DNA from: an uncultured Verrucomicrobia subdivision 3 bacterium
GTDB lineage: Bacteria; Verrucomicrobiota; Verrucomicrobiia; Limisphaerales; UBA11358
Length of the DNA stretch: 37,100 nucleotides
NCBI GenBank assembly: GCA_903917705.1
Contig: CAIXBQ010000010.1
Location: 1-37,100, forward strand
Direction of reading: 5' to 3'
Shown here in pieces: positions 10,392 to 17,886 of the stretch (position 1 is its first letter; every line of letters begins with the position of its first letter). The position numbers and the translations under genes are program-made. The notes below the pieces were generated by a model that was not told the origin of the DNA, did not search any database, and saw only the letters and a program-made list of their open reading frames with translations.

Positions 10392-10404
10392 AAAAACTTT
10401 GAAC

Positions 10405-10420
10405 CGCCAAGACGCCAAGG
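10405..10420. repeat. Octanucleotide pair CGCCAAGA/CGCCAAGG
   Basis: Two tandem 8-bp words sit 14 bp upstream of the chosen protease start codon. They are a variant of the CACCAAGR words at 212-281. If transcribed they form the 5' leader. Confidence 0.5.
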
Positions 10421-10472
10421 CCGCCACGATTTTCAATGGGAAAATCAGGCGCCATCGGGGCCCGCGATCCGC

Positions 10473-10503
10473 TATATACTACTCTCTGGATTTCACTTTT
10501 CAA
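10473..10503 (-). promoter_or_regulatory. Possible promoter for the giant protease
   Basis: On the minus strand, TTGAAA (10503-10498) is followed after 19 bp by TATATA (10478-10473), about 80 bp upstream of the chosen start. The spacing is longer than the usual 17 bp, so this is tentative. Confidence 0.3.
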
Positions 10504-10579
10504 AACCGGCACGTTAAAACAAATCAAAAGCCTGGATATCCGGCAGGGTCGCCGCGCGACGGCGGTCCTCCCCAAGAAC

Positions 10580-10710
10580 CCCAAGAGGGAGGAACGCGCA
10601 CCTCACCCCGACCCTCTCCCCATCGGCTCCGCCGACGCAGAGAGGGAGAAACGCTCCCCGCAGCTTGACATCGGAATGCCCCGGTTGGTTCACGGGTTCA
10701 AAGCGCGAAA
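10580..10710 (-). repeat. Dispersed ~130-bp repeat, copy 1
   Basis: It aligns over about 130 bp, at roughly 85-90% by eye, with 15909-16038 inside cassette gene C, in the same orientation. The core is a strong stem: CCCTCTCC pairing with GGAGAGGG, around an inner TCGGC/GCCGA stem. The CCTCACCCC...CCCTCTCCCC motif also returns in the inverted element at 34128-34312. Confidence 0.75.
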
Positions 10711-10745
10711 CCGGATTCGGGGAAATCTTGCGGACGGCCACCAGA

Positions 10746-10766
10746 GGACAGCGCAGCGCGCTGTCC
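10746..10766. repeat. Perfect 9-bp-stem hairpin after the pseudopilin operon
   Basis: GGACAGCGC and GCGCTGTCC are perfect complements around a 3-base loop, 50 bp after the stop of cassette gene A. There is no T-tract, so it may be a REP-type element or an mRNA 3' end stabiliser rather than a terminator. Confidence 0.55.
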
Positions 10767-10814
10767 CTACCACCCAGGCAATTATGACCGGTTTTCATTT
10801 TGTCGGTTAAAAGG

Positions 10815-13800
10815 TCATTCCGGGCCCAGCACATTGAAACTTTCCACCACAACATGCGGCTTAGCGGTGCCAGCATTGTCCACGCGGATGACCGCGCGGG
10901 CGGCGCTCTCGGCCACAACCGAATAATTCGTGATCAGTCCAAAAAATTGTCCGCCGGAGGTCACCCGCGAATTAGCCGCGGGCCGGAGGGCCTGGCCGTA
11001 GCAATAGACGACGTAGCGCGGCGTGCCGACCCGCAGCAGCCCGATGGTCTGCTGCGGCAACCATTCATAAAGCTCATCGCTGATGTGGTATTTACGATAG
11101 GCATCCTGACCGCTGGGATCGATGGTGTTCAGAAACGGCGAATCTTCCGTGAACGCCGACACCCGCAAGATGTCGCTGGACCTGGTGAACGCCCCGAGCG
11201 GGAACAGGTTGGTGGCGGCGCGCGCGGCGTTGATGCTGGCGACCAACTGGCCCAGCAGGGAATTGCCGCCGTCCACCCCGGCAGGCTGGATGATCATGTT
11301 CGTCACGGCGGGCGAGGCGAGGTAACCATTGTAAGGCACGGGGGGCGCGGAATTCGACAGCGCCACCATGCCGCTGAACAACGCCGACCACGCGGCAAGG
11401 CCCGACTGGTTGATGGAGAGCGAGCCGCGCGTGGCGTTGTCGCCCAGCGCGGTGGTAAACAGGTCAAACAGCGCGCCGTCCTGCAACGGCGTGGAATTCA
11501 TGGCATCGAAGTACCGGCCATTGGCGGCGTTCGTGTCGCCCGTCCACTGCACCCAGGCATTGGGGCCGGAGAGGCCGGTGGCAACGCCGGCGTTGGTGAG
11601 AATGTCGGAGGCCTTGAGATAAACCGTCTGCCACGGCGTGCCGCGATGGATGCGGCCCAACCAGCCAACGCTCGGATATTTGCCGGTCGGGAAGTCCCAG
11701 TTGTCCGGCTGCCAGACAAGCGGATCCTTGAGCTGCGTCAGGAAAGCCCCGCCGGTAATGCTGGACCCAAACGGATAGGCCTGGCCCCACGGCGACCAGC
11801 GCTTGCTGAGAGTATTGAGCAGGACGGGCGGCAACGCGGTGGTGGGATCATCGCTTTGGTGCAAACCGGTAACACCGGGATCGGTATAGTTCAAATCCGT
11901 GGCGAGATAATGGACCAGCGGATCATTGGCCTGCCAGGCGACATAGTCATAAGCCATCCGCAACGGCGTGAAGGGTGCCTGCACCGTCTGGTTGGTGTTG
12001 TAGTAGGCTTTGCCATTGAACCGGTAGAGTCCGTATTGCAACTTGCTGACGTTGAAAAAGCCCTTAAACCAGGCCTGCTCCGCCGCCGGCGTCTGGGGCA
12101 AATAGTTCGGCAGATTGGGCGGAGCCACCCAACGGGCGCCAGCGTTGGGCACCCCGATGTCGCCCTTGGAAACAGCTATCTGGTTCACCACCCCCAAAGT
12201 GGTGCCGCTGGGGCTGCCGCCCGTGATGGGGTTCGTGGTCCAAAGACCGTGATTATTGTTGGCCGGATCGGACGGATCGGCCAGTTCCGCATTCAGATCA
12301 CGGCTGTTATCCGGCCCGGCGAAGTGGACGTAGTCAATGACGTGCGTGACGCCGTTGGTGGTATTCAGAATGAACACCTGCAGGCGGTTGGTCGTCAACA
12401 AGCCAAAATGAGGCAGGGCGGGCGTGTTAACATTCGTCTGATAATCCGTGTTATACGGATCAAAACCCGGAGCGCCATTTGGCAAAGCATTGGGGTAGCC
12501 GGCATAGCGGTAAATGGAATTGGTCAGCAGCACCGCCGTGCCATTAAACGGAATCACGAAGGAATTGTTATAAGCATCCAGCACCGGTGCCGAAGGATCG
12601 CCCGCCCAAATTGTGCCCGGCCAGTTCCAGTTGTTTGTGGCGGCCACAGTGGCGATGGGCAGGAACTGCTTGACGAGCACACCAGGGGCCGGCAACGCAT
12701 CATTGGTCAGCAACACCGAGGCATTGTCGCGGGCGACGACCGTGAGATTGCCAAGATAATTCGATTGATAGGAATTCCAAAGCGAGCAGCCGAGCGAATT
12801 ACTGATGCTAAAAACATACATCTGGTTCGTCCGGTATTCGCTCAAGCCGGGCGTGGGATCCGCCGCAGAGATAGCCGGCCGGGTGACCTGGAGCTTGCGC
12901 TCGACCTGGACGGCACTGAGCAGGTAAAACTGGTTAAAGTTCGGCAACCCCTTCTTCGCGCCGACAATCCACGGGACACCATAGACATTCCGAGTGTCAT
13001 GCCCCGGCACCAATTCCGTAACGTCAATCACGTTGTTCAACACCGGATCGGCGACGCCCGACACACTGGATACATATTCATAACCGTCAATGTAAACATC
13101 CTTAAACCCATTCTGGTTCACCACCCAGAACACCGGCCGGAAGACGGAGGGAAAAGGCGAGTTGGTGGAAGCGTCGAACATGTTCGCCGCGAGCTGGAGG
13201 ATACGGTTGACGGCGGGGGAATAGACAAAGCGGTTGCTGACCAACACGGGGATGTTGGTGATGCCGAACGGGGCGCCGGTGTTGAAGGCAGCCTGAAAAA
13301 CATCGGAATTAAGATTGTTGGTCAGCCAACTCGCGGTGTAATAGCGCAGCATCAGGTCGGCGGCGTTGGTGAAGAAATCCGCCGCCGTCCAGGGATACAG
13401 GTTTGTCTCCATGCCGGGAACGACCGCGCCGTTGACGATGTTCTGGTAGTTCAGATTCATTTTGCCGCTGCTCGGCGGGGTGGAGTCAGTGCCCAACTGG
13501 TCCAGCATCCGATAAAACGTGTAGCGGTCGTAGGTGGAGACGTTGGTGCCGGCGCTGCGCAAACGATTGGTGAAACTGTTCAATCCGCCGGAGGTCTTGG
13601 CCGGATCAAAGAAATCGCCCAACGAGAAATATTTGTTGGGGTTGTCAGAACCGGCCCAGGGCGTGGTGCCCGTATTTTTGTCGCCATCGGCAGGACCACT
13701 CAAATTCTCGTTGATGTTCGTGGTGGTGAGCTGCAACGGCCCGTCACTGCATTCATCAATATTGTCGAACGGAAAGGCCAGGCCGGCGTTGGCAAAATAA

Positions 13801-14861
13801 TTCCCGGCCGAGGCCAGATTATTGTAATTGTAGTTGTAGCGGTAGGACAGCAGCGCCCGGGCGTCTTCGAAAGCGTATCCGGAATTATTAAAACCGGCTG
13901 GTTCGTTGTATTGGTAAAAGCTGGAAGGGGCACCAATCGCCTGCCCCCATTGGTTGGTGTTCAAGTCGGCAAGAAACGCCGCAAGGTTCAATTCCCATGA
14001 GCCGATGCCCTGATTCCGGAAATAGCCGTCCTGCAAACCAAGGTTCTGGTTGAGCACCTGATTATGAATGTAATTCACATCCAGCGAATTGCCGATGGGC
14101 TGGGCGACAAAGGCGTAGCGGGCGAGGAATTTGTTATCGGGCGAGTGCAGGGTGTCGGGCCGCTCCAGCACGCCGATCCATTCGGGATCGCCCACTTCCT
14201 GAATGTAATTCCCGTTGGTCGCGCCCGTGCCGGCAAACTCGGCCACCCAGCCGTTCGTCTCGAAACGGCCGTTGCGGTTCAGGTCGAGATAGAAGGGGAA
14301 ATTGTAGCCATAGGGCGACTGATTGGTTTGGACAAACACCGGCGCCCGCGGCAGCAAAAACAGGTTGGCGATGTTCTGGATCCGATCGACATCCGTCGCA
14401 AAGGTGGGCGAATGGACTGCATCGTTGTAATAATCGTAATTGACGTTTGTCGGATTGCTGATGCCACCCGCAAACCCATTCCAATTGATGTAATTCGTGG
14501 AGACGACCAAGCCGAAGTTGTAGGGATTGGTCGTGTTCAGAGCATAAAGGTTGGCGGCGATCTGGGCCTCGGCGGCGGAGAGAGCGGCCTCGGCGGCGAG
14601 GCGGGCGGTGGTGGTGTCGGTGGCCGTGGTCGCGGCGTTGCGACCGCGCCGGGCGAGGGCCAGGAAGGCGACGGCCATGACCAGCGTGACGGACAGCAGG
14701 ATGAGGGTGACGACCAGGGCCACGCCGCGTTCAAATTGCGAATTGCGAATTGCGAACAGCGAAGGATTGGCAGCGCGGGCGCACCGCATAGCCACACCAA
14801 CCTTCGGCGAATTTTTCCCATCCGCCATTCTTAAATTGGAATTCTTAATTGGAATTTTCAT
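10815..14861 (-). CDS. Verru_Chthon cassette protein A-like giant pseudopilin
   Basis: A 1348-residue protein with a prepilin/PilX-like N-terminus: a basic leader, then ERG followed by a long hydrophobic helix at about 47-70 (cleavage probably after Gly46). Next comes an Ala-rich amphipathic helix and a very large Asn/Tyr/Thr-rich exported domain. Size, N-terminus and position as the last of four coupled prepilin-like genes fit cassette protein A, known from Verrucomicrobium and Chthoniobacter. Unlike its neighbours it lacks the Phe-Thr-Leu-x-Glu motif, as PilX/GspK-type proteins often do. The ATG overlaps the stop of gene C by four bases (ATGA), so translation is probably coupled. The first 45 residues are encoded partly by a 13/14-bp duplication (14829-14856) and a 7-bp word array (14732-14766). 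Likely role: a minor or tip pseudopilin. The function of the cassette is unknown. Confidence 0.8.
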   Translation of the reverse strand: MKIPIKNSNLRMADGKNSPKVGVAMRCARAANPSLFAIRNSQFERGVALVVTLILLSVTLVMAVAFLALARRGRNAATTATDTTTARLAAEAALSAAEAQIAANLYALNTTNPYNFGLVVSTNYINWNGFAGGISNPTNVNYDYYNDAVHSPTFATDVDRIQNIANLFLLPRAPVFVQTNQSPYGYNFPFYLDLNRNGRFETNGWVAEFAGTGATNGNYIQEVGDPEWIGVLERPDTLHSPDNKFLARYAFVAQPIGNSLDVNYIHNQVLNQNLGLQDGYFRNQGIGSWELNLAAFLADLNTNQWGQAIGAPSSFYQYNEPAGFNNSGYAFEDARALLSYRYNYNYNNLASAGNYFANAGLAFPFDNIDECSDGPLQLTTTNINENLSGPADGDKNTGTTPWAGSDNPNKYFSLGDFFDPAKTSGGLNSFTNRLRSAGTNVSTYDRYTFYRMLDQLGTDSTPPSSGKMNLNYQNIVNGAVVPGMETNLYPWTAADFFTNAADLMLRYYTASWLTNNLNSDVFQAAFNTGAPFGITNIPVLVSNRFVYSPAVNRILQLAANMFDASTNSPFPSVFRPVFWVVNQNGFKDVYIDGYEYVSSVSGVADPVLNNVIDVTELVPGHDTRNVYGVPWIVGAKKGLPNFNQFYLLSAVQVERKLQVTRPAISAADPTPGLSEYRTNQMYVFSISNSLGCSLWNSYQSNYLGNLTVVARDNASVLLTNDALPAPGVLVKQFLPIATVAATNNWNWPGTIWAGDPSAPVLDAYNNSFVIPFNGTAVLLTNSIYRYAGYPNALPNGAPGFDPYNTDYQTNVNTPALPHFGLLTTNRLQVFILNTTNGVTHVIDYVHFAGPDNSRDLNAELADPSDPANNNHGLWTTNPITGGSPSGTTLGVVNQIAVSKGDIGVPNAGARWVAPPNLPNYLPQTPAAEQAWFKGFFNVSKLQYGLYRFNGKAYYNTNQTVQAPFTPLRMAYDYVAWQANDPLVHYLATDLNYTDPGVTGLHQSDDPTTALPPVLLNTLSKRWSPWGQAYPFGSSITGGAFLTQLKDPLVWQPDNWDFPTGKYPSVGWLGRIHRGTPWQTVYLKASDILTNAGVATGLSGPNAWVQWTGDTNAANGRYFDAMNSTPLQDGALFDLFTTALGDNATRGSLSINQSGLAAWSALFSGMVALSNSAPPVPYNGYLASPAVTNMIIQPAGVDGGNSLLGQLVASINAARAATNLFPLGAFTRSSDILRVSAFTEDSPFLNTIDPSGQDAYRKYHISDELYEWLPQQTIGLLRVGTPRYVVYCYGQALRPAANSRVTSGGQFFGLITNYSVVAESAARAVIRVDNAGTAKPHVVVESFNVLGPE
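14732..14766 (-). repeat. Heptanucleotide array in leader of cassette gene A
   Basis: Plus-strand words in exact 7-bp register: CAAATTG, CGAATTG, CGAATTG, CGAACAG, CGAAGGA. On the coding strand it ends a few codons before the predicted cleavage site. Confidence 0.75.
14829..14856 (-). repeat. 13/14-bp duplication at the start of cassette gene A
   Basis: ATTCTTAAATTGGA is followed directly by ATTCTTAATTGGA and then a diverged partial copy, immediately after the start codon on the coding strand. The one-base length difference means the copies are read in different frames. Confidence 0.6.
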
Positions 14862-16108
14862 TGGTAGGCGGCGGGGTCGACGTTCTGGATGGTCACGCGC
14901 TGGCGGAAGAGGTGGACATTGCCCGAAACGCCGTTGAGGTAGAGCGAGCGGCGGTCATTCGGCGGCAGGGCCGGCAAATTGTTGGGCAGCGATTCGGCGC
15001 GCGCCAAAATGCGGTCCTCCAACACGCCGAGCTGCAATTCCACGGCGGCGGGAACGGTGTTGCTGAAGAAATAGCACTGCGACTCGCCCCAGGCCGGCGG
15101 GAAAAACAACACATTTTGCGCGTTGGTGTAGGGCGGGAAACGATTGTTATTGATCCAGGTGCCGTTGGTATCGAAGCCGCGCACCACGAGATGCACCACC
15201 CCGTCCATGACGTGGCTAACGTTGGCGTTTGTCCACTGGCTGCCATAGACGATGCTGGTAAAGTCCTGAAACAAAAACAACGGGTCACTCCGCACGCTCA
15301 AATCATTGCGATAATACCGGTAAAGCGGATAGAGCAGACTGCTGTTGGTGTTGTCCACCACATAGCCGACCCCGACCCATTTGGTGTTCTGCCGGCTTAA
15401 AACAAAAAACCAGTTCAACAGATTGGTCCGCTGGATAAAACTGCCCGGCAGGCTTTGTGTCAGCGGCAGATAATTGTTGTAATTGGCCGACGAGAAAAAA
15501 TTCACCGCTCCCTTAACCGTGGTACCAACCACATTGCTGATGCCGCCGGATGGTGACAACTGGCGCAGGTCGGAGGTCATCATTTCCACCGTGGCGCGAC
15601 TGCCTTCCAGGACATCCGTCTGGGTGACGCTGGCACGGAACGCCTGCTGGGTGGCGTTGAAGACGTTCATCAACGCCAGCACGATGAGGGAGAGCAGGCT
15701 GACCACCACCAGCACTTCCACGAGGGAAAAAGCGCGGAAATTTCGAATCGCGAATTGCGAATTGCGATTTCCGATGGCGGAAAAAGCCGTGCAAGGTGAA
15801 AGCGTGGCGGGTTTTGGCGGGTTTTGTCGCGTTTTGGCGGGTTTTTCCACCCATTTTTGGCGCGCGCCGGGAAATTGGCTCATAGGACCGACCGACCGAC
15901 CCATGAATCCCAAGTTGGAGGAACGCCACCTCACCCCGGCCCTCTCCCCATCGGCTCCGCCGACGCGGAGAGGGAGACACGCTCCCGGCGTCCTGACATT
16001 GGAATGCACCGGTTGGTTCAAGGGTTCAAAGCGCGAAATTCTGTTTGGGAGAATTCTCACCCCGCCAGCTTGAAAATCGACTCTATTATCTGGAAGGTGA
16101 AATTTCAT
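14858..16108 (-). CDS. Verru_Chthon cassette protein C-like pseudopilin (GspJ-like)
   Basis: A 416-residue prepilin-like protein. The processing motif is RA/FSLVE, with Ala126 before the cut and Glu131 at +5, followed by a hydrophobic helix and a GspJ-like region (METxxDLRQL type) shortly after. The ATG overlaps the stop of gene B as ATGA, so this start fits coupling, but it leaves a leader of about 126 residues, far longer than usual. Much of that leader is repeat DNA read in frame: a 130-bp dispersed repeat (15909-16038), a 10-bp array (15806-15845) and a 7-bp array (15744-15771). A later start, such as Met69 or Met76, would give a more normal protein but lose coupling. Likely role: minor pseudopilin in an envelope fibre. 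Confidence 0.75.
   Translation of the reverse strand: MKFHLPDNRVDFQAGGVRILPNRISRFEPLNQPVHSNVRTPGACLPLRVGGADGERAGVRWRSSNLGFMGRSVGPMSQFPGARQKWVEKPAKTRQNPPKPATLSPCTAFSAIGNRNSQFAIRNFRAFSLVEVLVVVSLLSLIVLALMNVFNATQQAFRASVTQTDVLEGSRATVEMMTSDLRQLSPSGGISNVVGTTVKGAVNFFSSANYNNYLPLTQSLPGSFIQRTNLLNWFFVLSRQNTKWVGVGYVVDNTNSSLLYPLYRYYRNDLSVRSDPLFLFQDFTSIVYGSQWTNANVSHVMDGVVHLVVRGFDTNGTWINNNRFPPYTNAQNVLFFPPAWGESQCYFFSNTVPAAVELQLGVLEDRILARAESLPNNLPALPPNDRRSLYLNGVSGNVHLFRQRVTIQNVDPAAYQ
15744..15771 (-). repeat. Heptanucleotide array in leader of cassette gene C
   Basis: Plus-strand words: CGAATCG, CGAATTG, CGAATTG, CGATTTC, and probably CGATGGC next. It is the same CGAATTG word as in genes A and B, ending a few codons before the Ala/Phe cleavage site. 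Confidence 0.75.
15806..15845 (-). repeat. Decanucleotide array GGCGGGTTTT x4
   Basis: Four tandem 10-bp units, the third reading GTCGCGTTTT, lie inside the long leader of cassette gene C and are read in frame as Lys/Pro/Thr-rich sequence. Ten is not a multiple of three, so copy changes would shift the frame. Confidence 0.8.
15909..16038 (-). repeat. Dispersed ~130-bp repeat, copy 2, inside cassette gene C
   Basis: Near-identical to 10580-10710. Read on the minus strand it gives a matching peptide in both places (ISRFEPLNQP here, VSRFEPVNQP at copy 1). The reading frame of gene C stays open through the whole copy. Confidence 0.75.
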
Positions 16109-16989
16109 TGTCTGATGAACGACTGCGGCTGGTAGAAATACAGGAAGTTATTGGCGACATCCCGCGTCAACTGACCGCCGACGGTGGCCCGGAACGTCTG
16201 ACGGCCGTTGCCCACATTACCATTGGGCAATTGCGGCCAGCGGAAGGTCAGGCGCAGTTCGCGCTGATTGCCGGCAAGCTGCTTGCTGAATCCACCGAAC
16301 GGGCTGTTGGTGTCCACCGCCATAGGCGCGTTGACGCAATACAACTGGTAGGCAAAGGTGTCATCGCGCATGATGGCGTTGTCCTGCGGCGGCTTCTCGG
16401 CGGCCAGGCCGCTCATGGCGCGGACGTAGGCGGTGATGTGGTTGCTGTAACCGCCGCTGAAAAGATTGTTCGTCGGATTGAGATTGGCATCCGTGAACAG
16501 CGGCGTGCCCAACAGGCCGATGATGTGCGCGCCGTTGGTGAGGCTGTAATAGGCGTTGGGCGTTCCGTAAACATAAGCCGCGTTGTAGGTGTAACCGTTC
16601 ATGCCGGAATTGAGCACAGCGCCATTGGCATTGTATTGCGTCCACGAATTGGTGATGGCATAGACGTAGTTGGTCAAATCGTCCGCGCCATGCGAGCCGC
16701 TACGGATGGTTTCGAGCAACATGGAGGCGTCCTGGCCGATGACAGTCTCCTGGCGGTTGTCGCGCTGGGTGGTCATGCCGTAGGGCAGCACGCCGATGAT
16801 GGCCACGAGGGCGAAGCCGATGATGGCGAGACAGATGGCAATCTCGATCATCGTAAAAGCGGCGGAATTGCGAACGGCGAATTTCAAATGACGAATCCGG
16901 ACGCCGGCCCCGCAACGAGTGAAGGCGCGGTCATTGACGAGAGCCCCGTCAACGCGGCGGCCGCGCGAAATGGCAAAGGGAATTTTCAT
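16105..16989 (-). CDS. Verru_Chthon cassette protein B-like pseudopilin (GspI/PilV-like)
   Basis: A 294-residue prepilin-like protein. The cleavage motif is SA/FTMIE (Ala44/Phe45, Glu49 at +5) with a hydrophobic helix to about residue 65, then a polar domain rich in Asn, Tyr and Gly. The short hydrophobic segment followed by an LxTIRSG-type stretch resembles GspI/PilV minor pilins. The ATG overlaps the stop of gene D (ATGA), and its own stop overlaps the start of gene C in the same way, which argues for one translationally coupled mRNA. The leader (residues 31-43) is encoded by five 7-bp words. Likely role: minor pseudopilin. The cassette family name comes from context and length, so it is less certain than the prepilin assignment. 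Confidence 0.75.
   Translation of the reverse strand: MKIPFAISRGRRVDGALVNDRAFTRCGAGVRIRHLKFAVRNSAAFTMIEIAICLAIIGFALVAIIGVLPYGMTTQRDNRQETVIGQDASMLLETIRSGSHGADDLTNYVYAITNSWTQYNANGAVLNSGMNGYTYNAAYVYGTPNAYYSLTNGAHIIGLLGTPLFTDANLNPTNNLFSGGYSNHITAYVRAMSGLAAEKPPQDNAIMRDDTFAYQLYCVNAPMAVDTNSPFGGFSKQLAGNQRELRLTFRWPQLPNGNVGNGRQTFRATVGGQLTRDVANNFLYFYQPQSFIRQ
16863..16897 (-). repeat. Heptanucleotide array in leader of cassette gene B
   Basis: Plus-strand words in 7-bp register: GGAATTG, CGAACGG, CGAATTT, CAAATGA, CGAATCC. More degenerate than the arrays in A and C but with the same CGAATT core and position. Confidence 0.65.
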
Positions 16990-17885
16990 TGCACTTTCTG
17001 CTTGAGCAGGCCGGCGCGGCCGGTGAGCCGGTCAATGTGAATGACGTTGAACATGGAATTAGTGCTGTTGCCGGGCGGGCTTTCGTCAAAGGTCGCCGGC
17101 AAGAACTGCAACGCCTTGCTGGAGTTCATCGCATAGAGGGGGCTGCCCTGGGCCAGCGGGATATATTCGTCCCGCGGCGCGAGGTTCACACCATCCACGG
17201 TGAGCTGGCCCATATAGTTGAAGGCGATGTAGGGCAGCAGGATACCGGCAGGCACATTCGCCTCCGTGGGAAATGGCAGGCTGGCAGTATAGTTAAACTG
17301 GCTGACGGGATACGCCACCGCCGGACTAAAAGAATAATCGTAAATAAACGTATTATTATAAAACTTGTTCGTGGCGATGAACGAGCCGTCCGGCAGCAAC
17401 TTCCACTCGGAGAGGTACTGGGGCACACCCTGGCCCGGCTGGTCGCCCACCGAACGCAGCGAAACAAAGGCGTAGCCGGTCAATTGCTTATCCAATAAAT
17501 TGATGACGTTCGTATACTCCGCAGGCGACAGGCTGTTCGTCCAAGCGGAACTGGCAGTCAGGGGGGGCAGCCAAAATGCCGCCGGCACAAACATCATGTA
17601 AACGGTGGTGCGCTGGCTGATGGCGAGCTGACGGGCGCGGGCGACGTCGTCCAGAATCTGGCGCGAGGCGCTGACCTGGACATTGGACTTGCCGAGGTTC
17701 TTGAGGGCGGGCACGGTGAGCGCGGCGAGGATGCCGAGGATGGAGATCACCACCAGCATCTCGATCAAAGTAAAAGCACGTTGAAAGTTGAAAGTTGAAG
17801 GTTGAAAGTTAAGGGCGTGGCGCAGCTCCCGGTGTTGGCGGGCGACCGGCAACTTGTAACCTGCAACTTGTAACTCGGCTTTCAT
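16986..17885 (-). CDS. Verru_Chthon cassette protein D-like pseudopilin (GspH-like)
   Basis: A 299-residue prepilin-like protein. The cleavage motif is RA/FTLIE (Ala37/Phe38, Glu42 at +5), followed by the helix MLVVISILGILAALTVP and a GspH-like stretch (DDVARARQLAISQRTTVYM) typical of minor pseudopilins. The rest is an exported beta-rich-looking domain. The ATG starts one base after the TAA stop of the upstream GspG-like gene and its stop overlaps gene B by four bases. The leader contains a 14-bp duplication and a 7-bp array. Likely role: minor pseudopilin that may prime fibre assembly with B, C and A; that is inference from GspH/I/J/K complexes. Confidence 0.78.
   Translation of the reverse strand: MKAELQVAGYKLPVARQHRELRHALNFQPSTFNFQRAFTLIEMLVVISILGILAALTVPALKNLGKSNVQVSASRQILDDVARARQLAISQRTTVYMMFVPAAFWLPPLTASSAWTNSLSPAEYTNVINLLDKQLTGYAFVSLRSVGDQPGQGVPQYLSEWKLLPDGSFIATNKFYNNTFIYDYSFSPAVAYPVSQFNYTASLPFPTEANVPAGILLPYIAFNYMGQLTVDGVNLAPRDEYIPLAQGSPLYAMNSSKALQFLPATFDESPPGNSTNSMFNVIHIDRLTGRAGLLKQKVQ
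17780..17814 (-). repeat. Heptanucleotide array (GTTGAAA) in leader of cassette gene D
   Basis: Plus-strand words: GTTGAAA, GTTGAAA, GTTGAAG, GTTGAAA, GTTAAGG. It ends two codons before the Ala/Phe cleavage site on the coding strand. The word differs from CGAATTG in A-C. Confidence 0.8.
17847..17874 (-). repeat. 14-bp tandem duplication near the start of cassette gene D
   Basis: CGGCAACTTGTAAC is followed by CTGCAACTTGTAAC, with 13 of 14 bases identical. It is also readable as alternating 7-bp words. It encodes part of the first 15 residues. Confidence 0.75.
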
Positions 17886-17886
17886 T

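Larger units (their letters stand above)
10392..10814. other. Intergenic gap between pseudopilin operon and protease
   Basis: There is no gene in these 423 bases. From the operon side it holds a perfect 9-bp-stem hairpin (10746-10766), one copy of a 130-bp dispersed repeat (10580-10710), a weak promoter-like pair and the CGCCAAGR words next to the protease start. Confidence 0.6.

Noticed and set aside
10800..14000. 1066-residue plus-strand open frame opposite cassette gene A
   Set aside because: Same reason: composition is that of an antisense frame, and the minus-strand gene has a prepilin N-terminus and coupled start.
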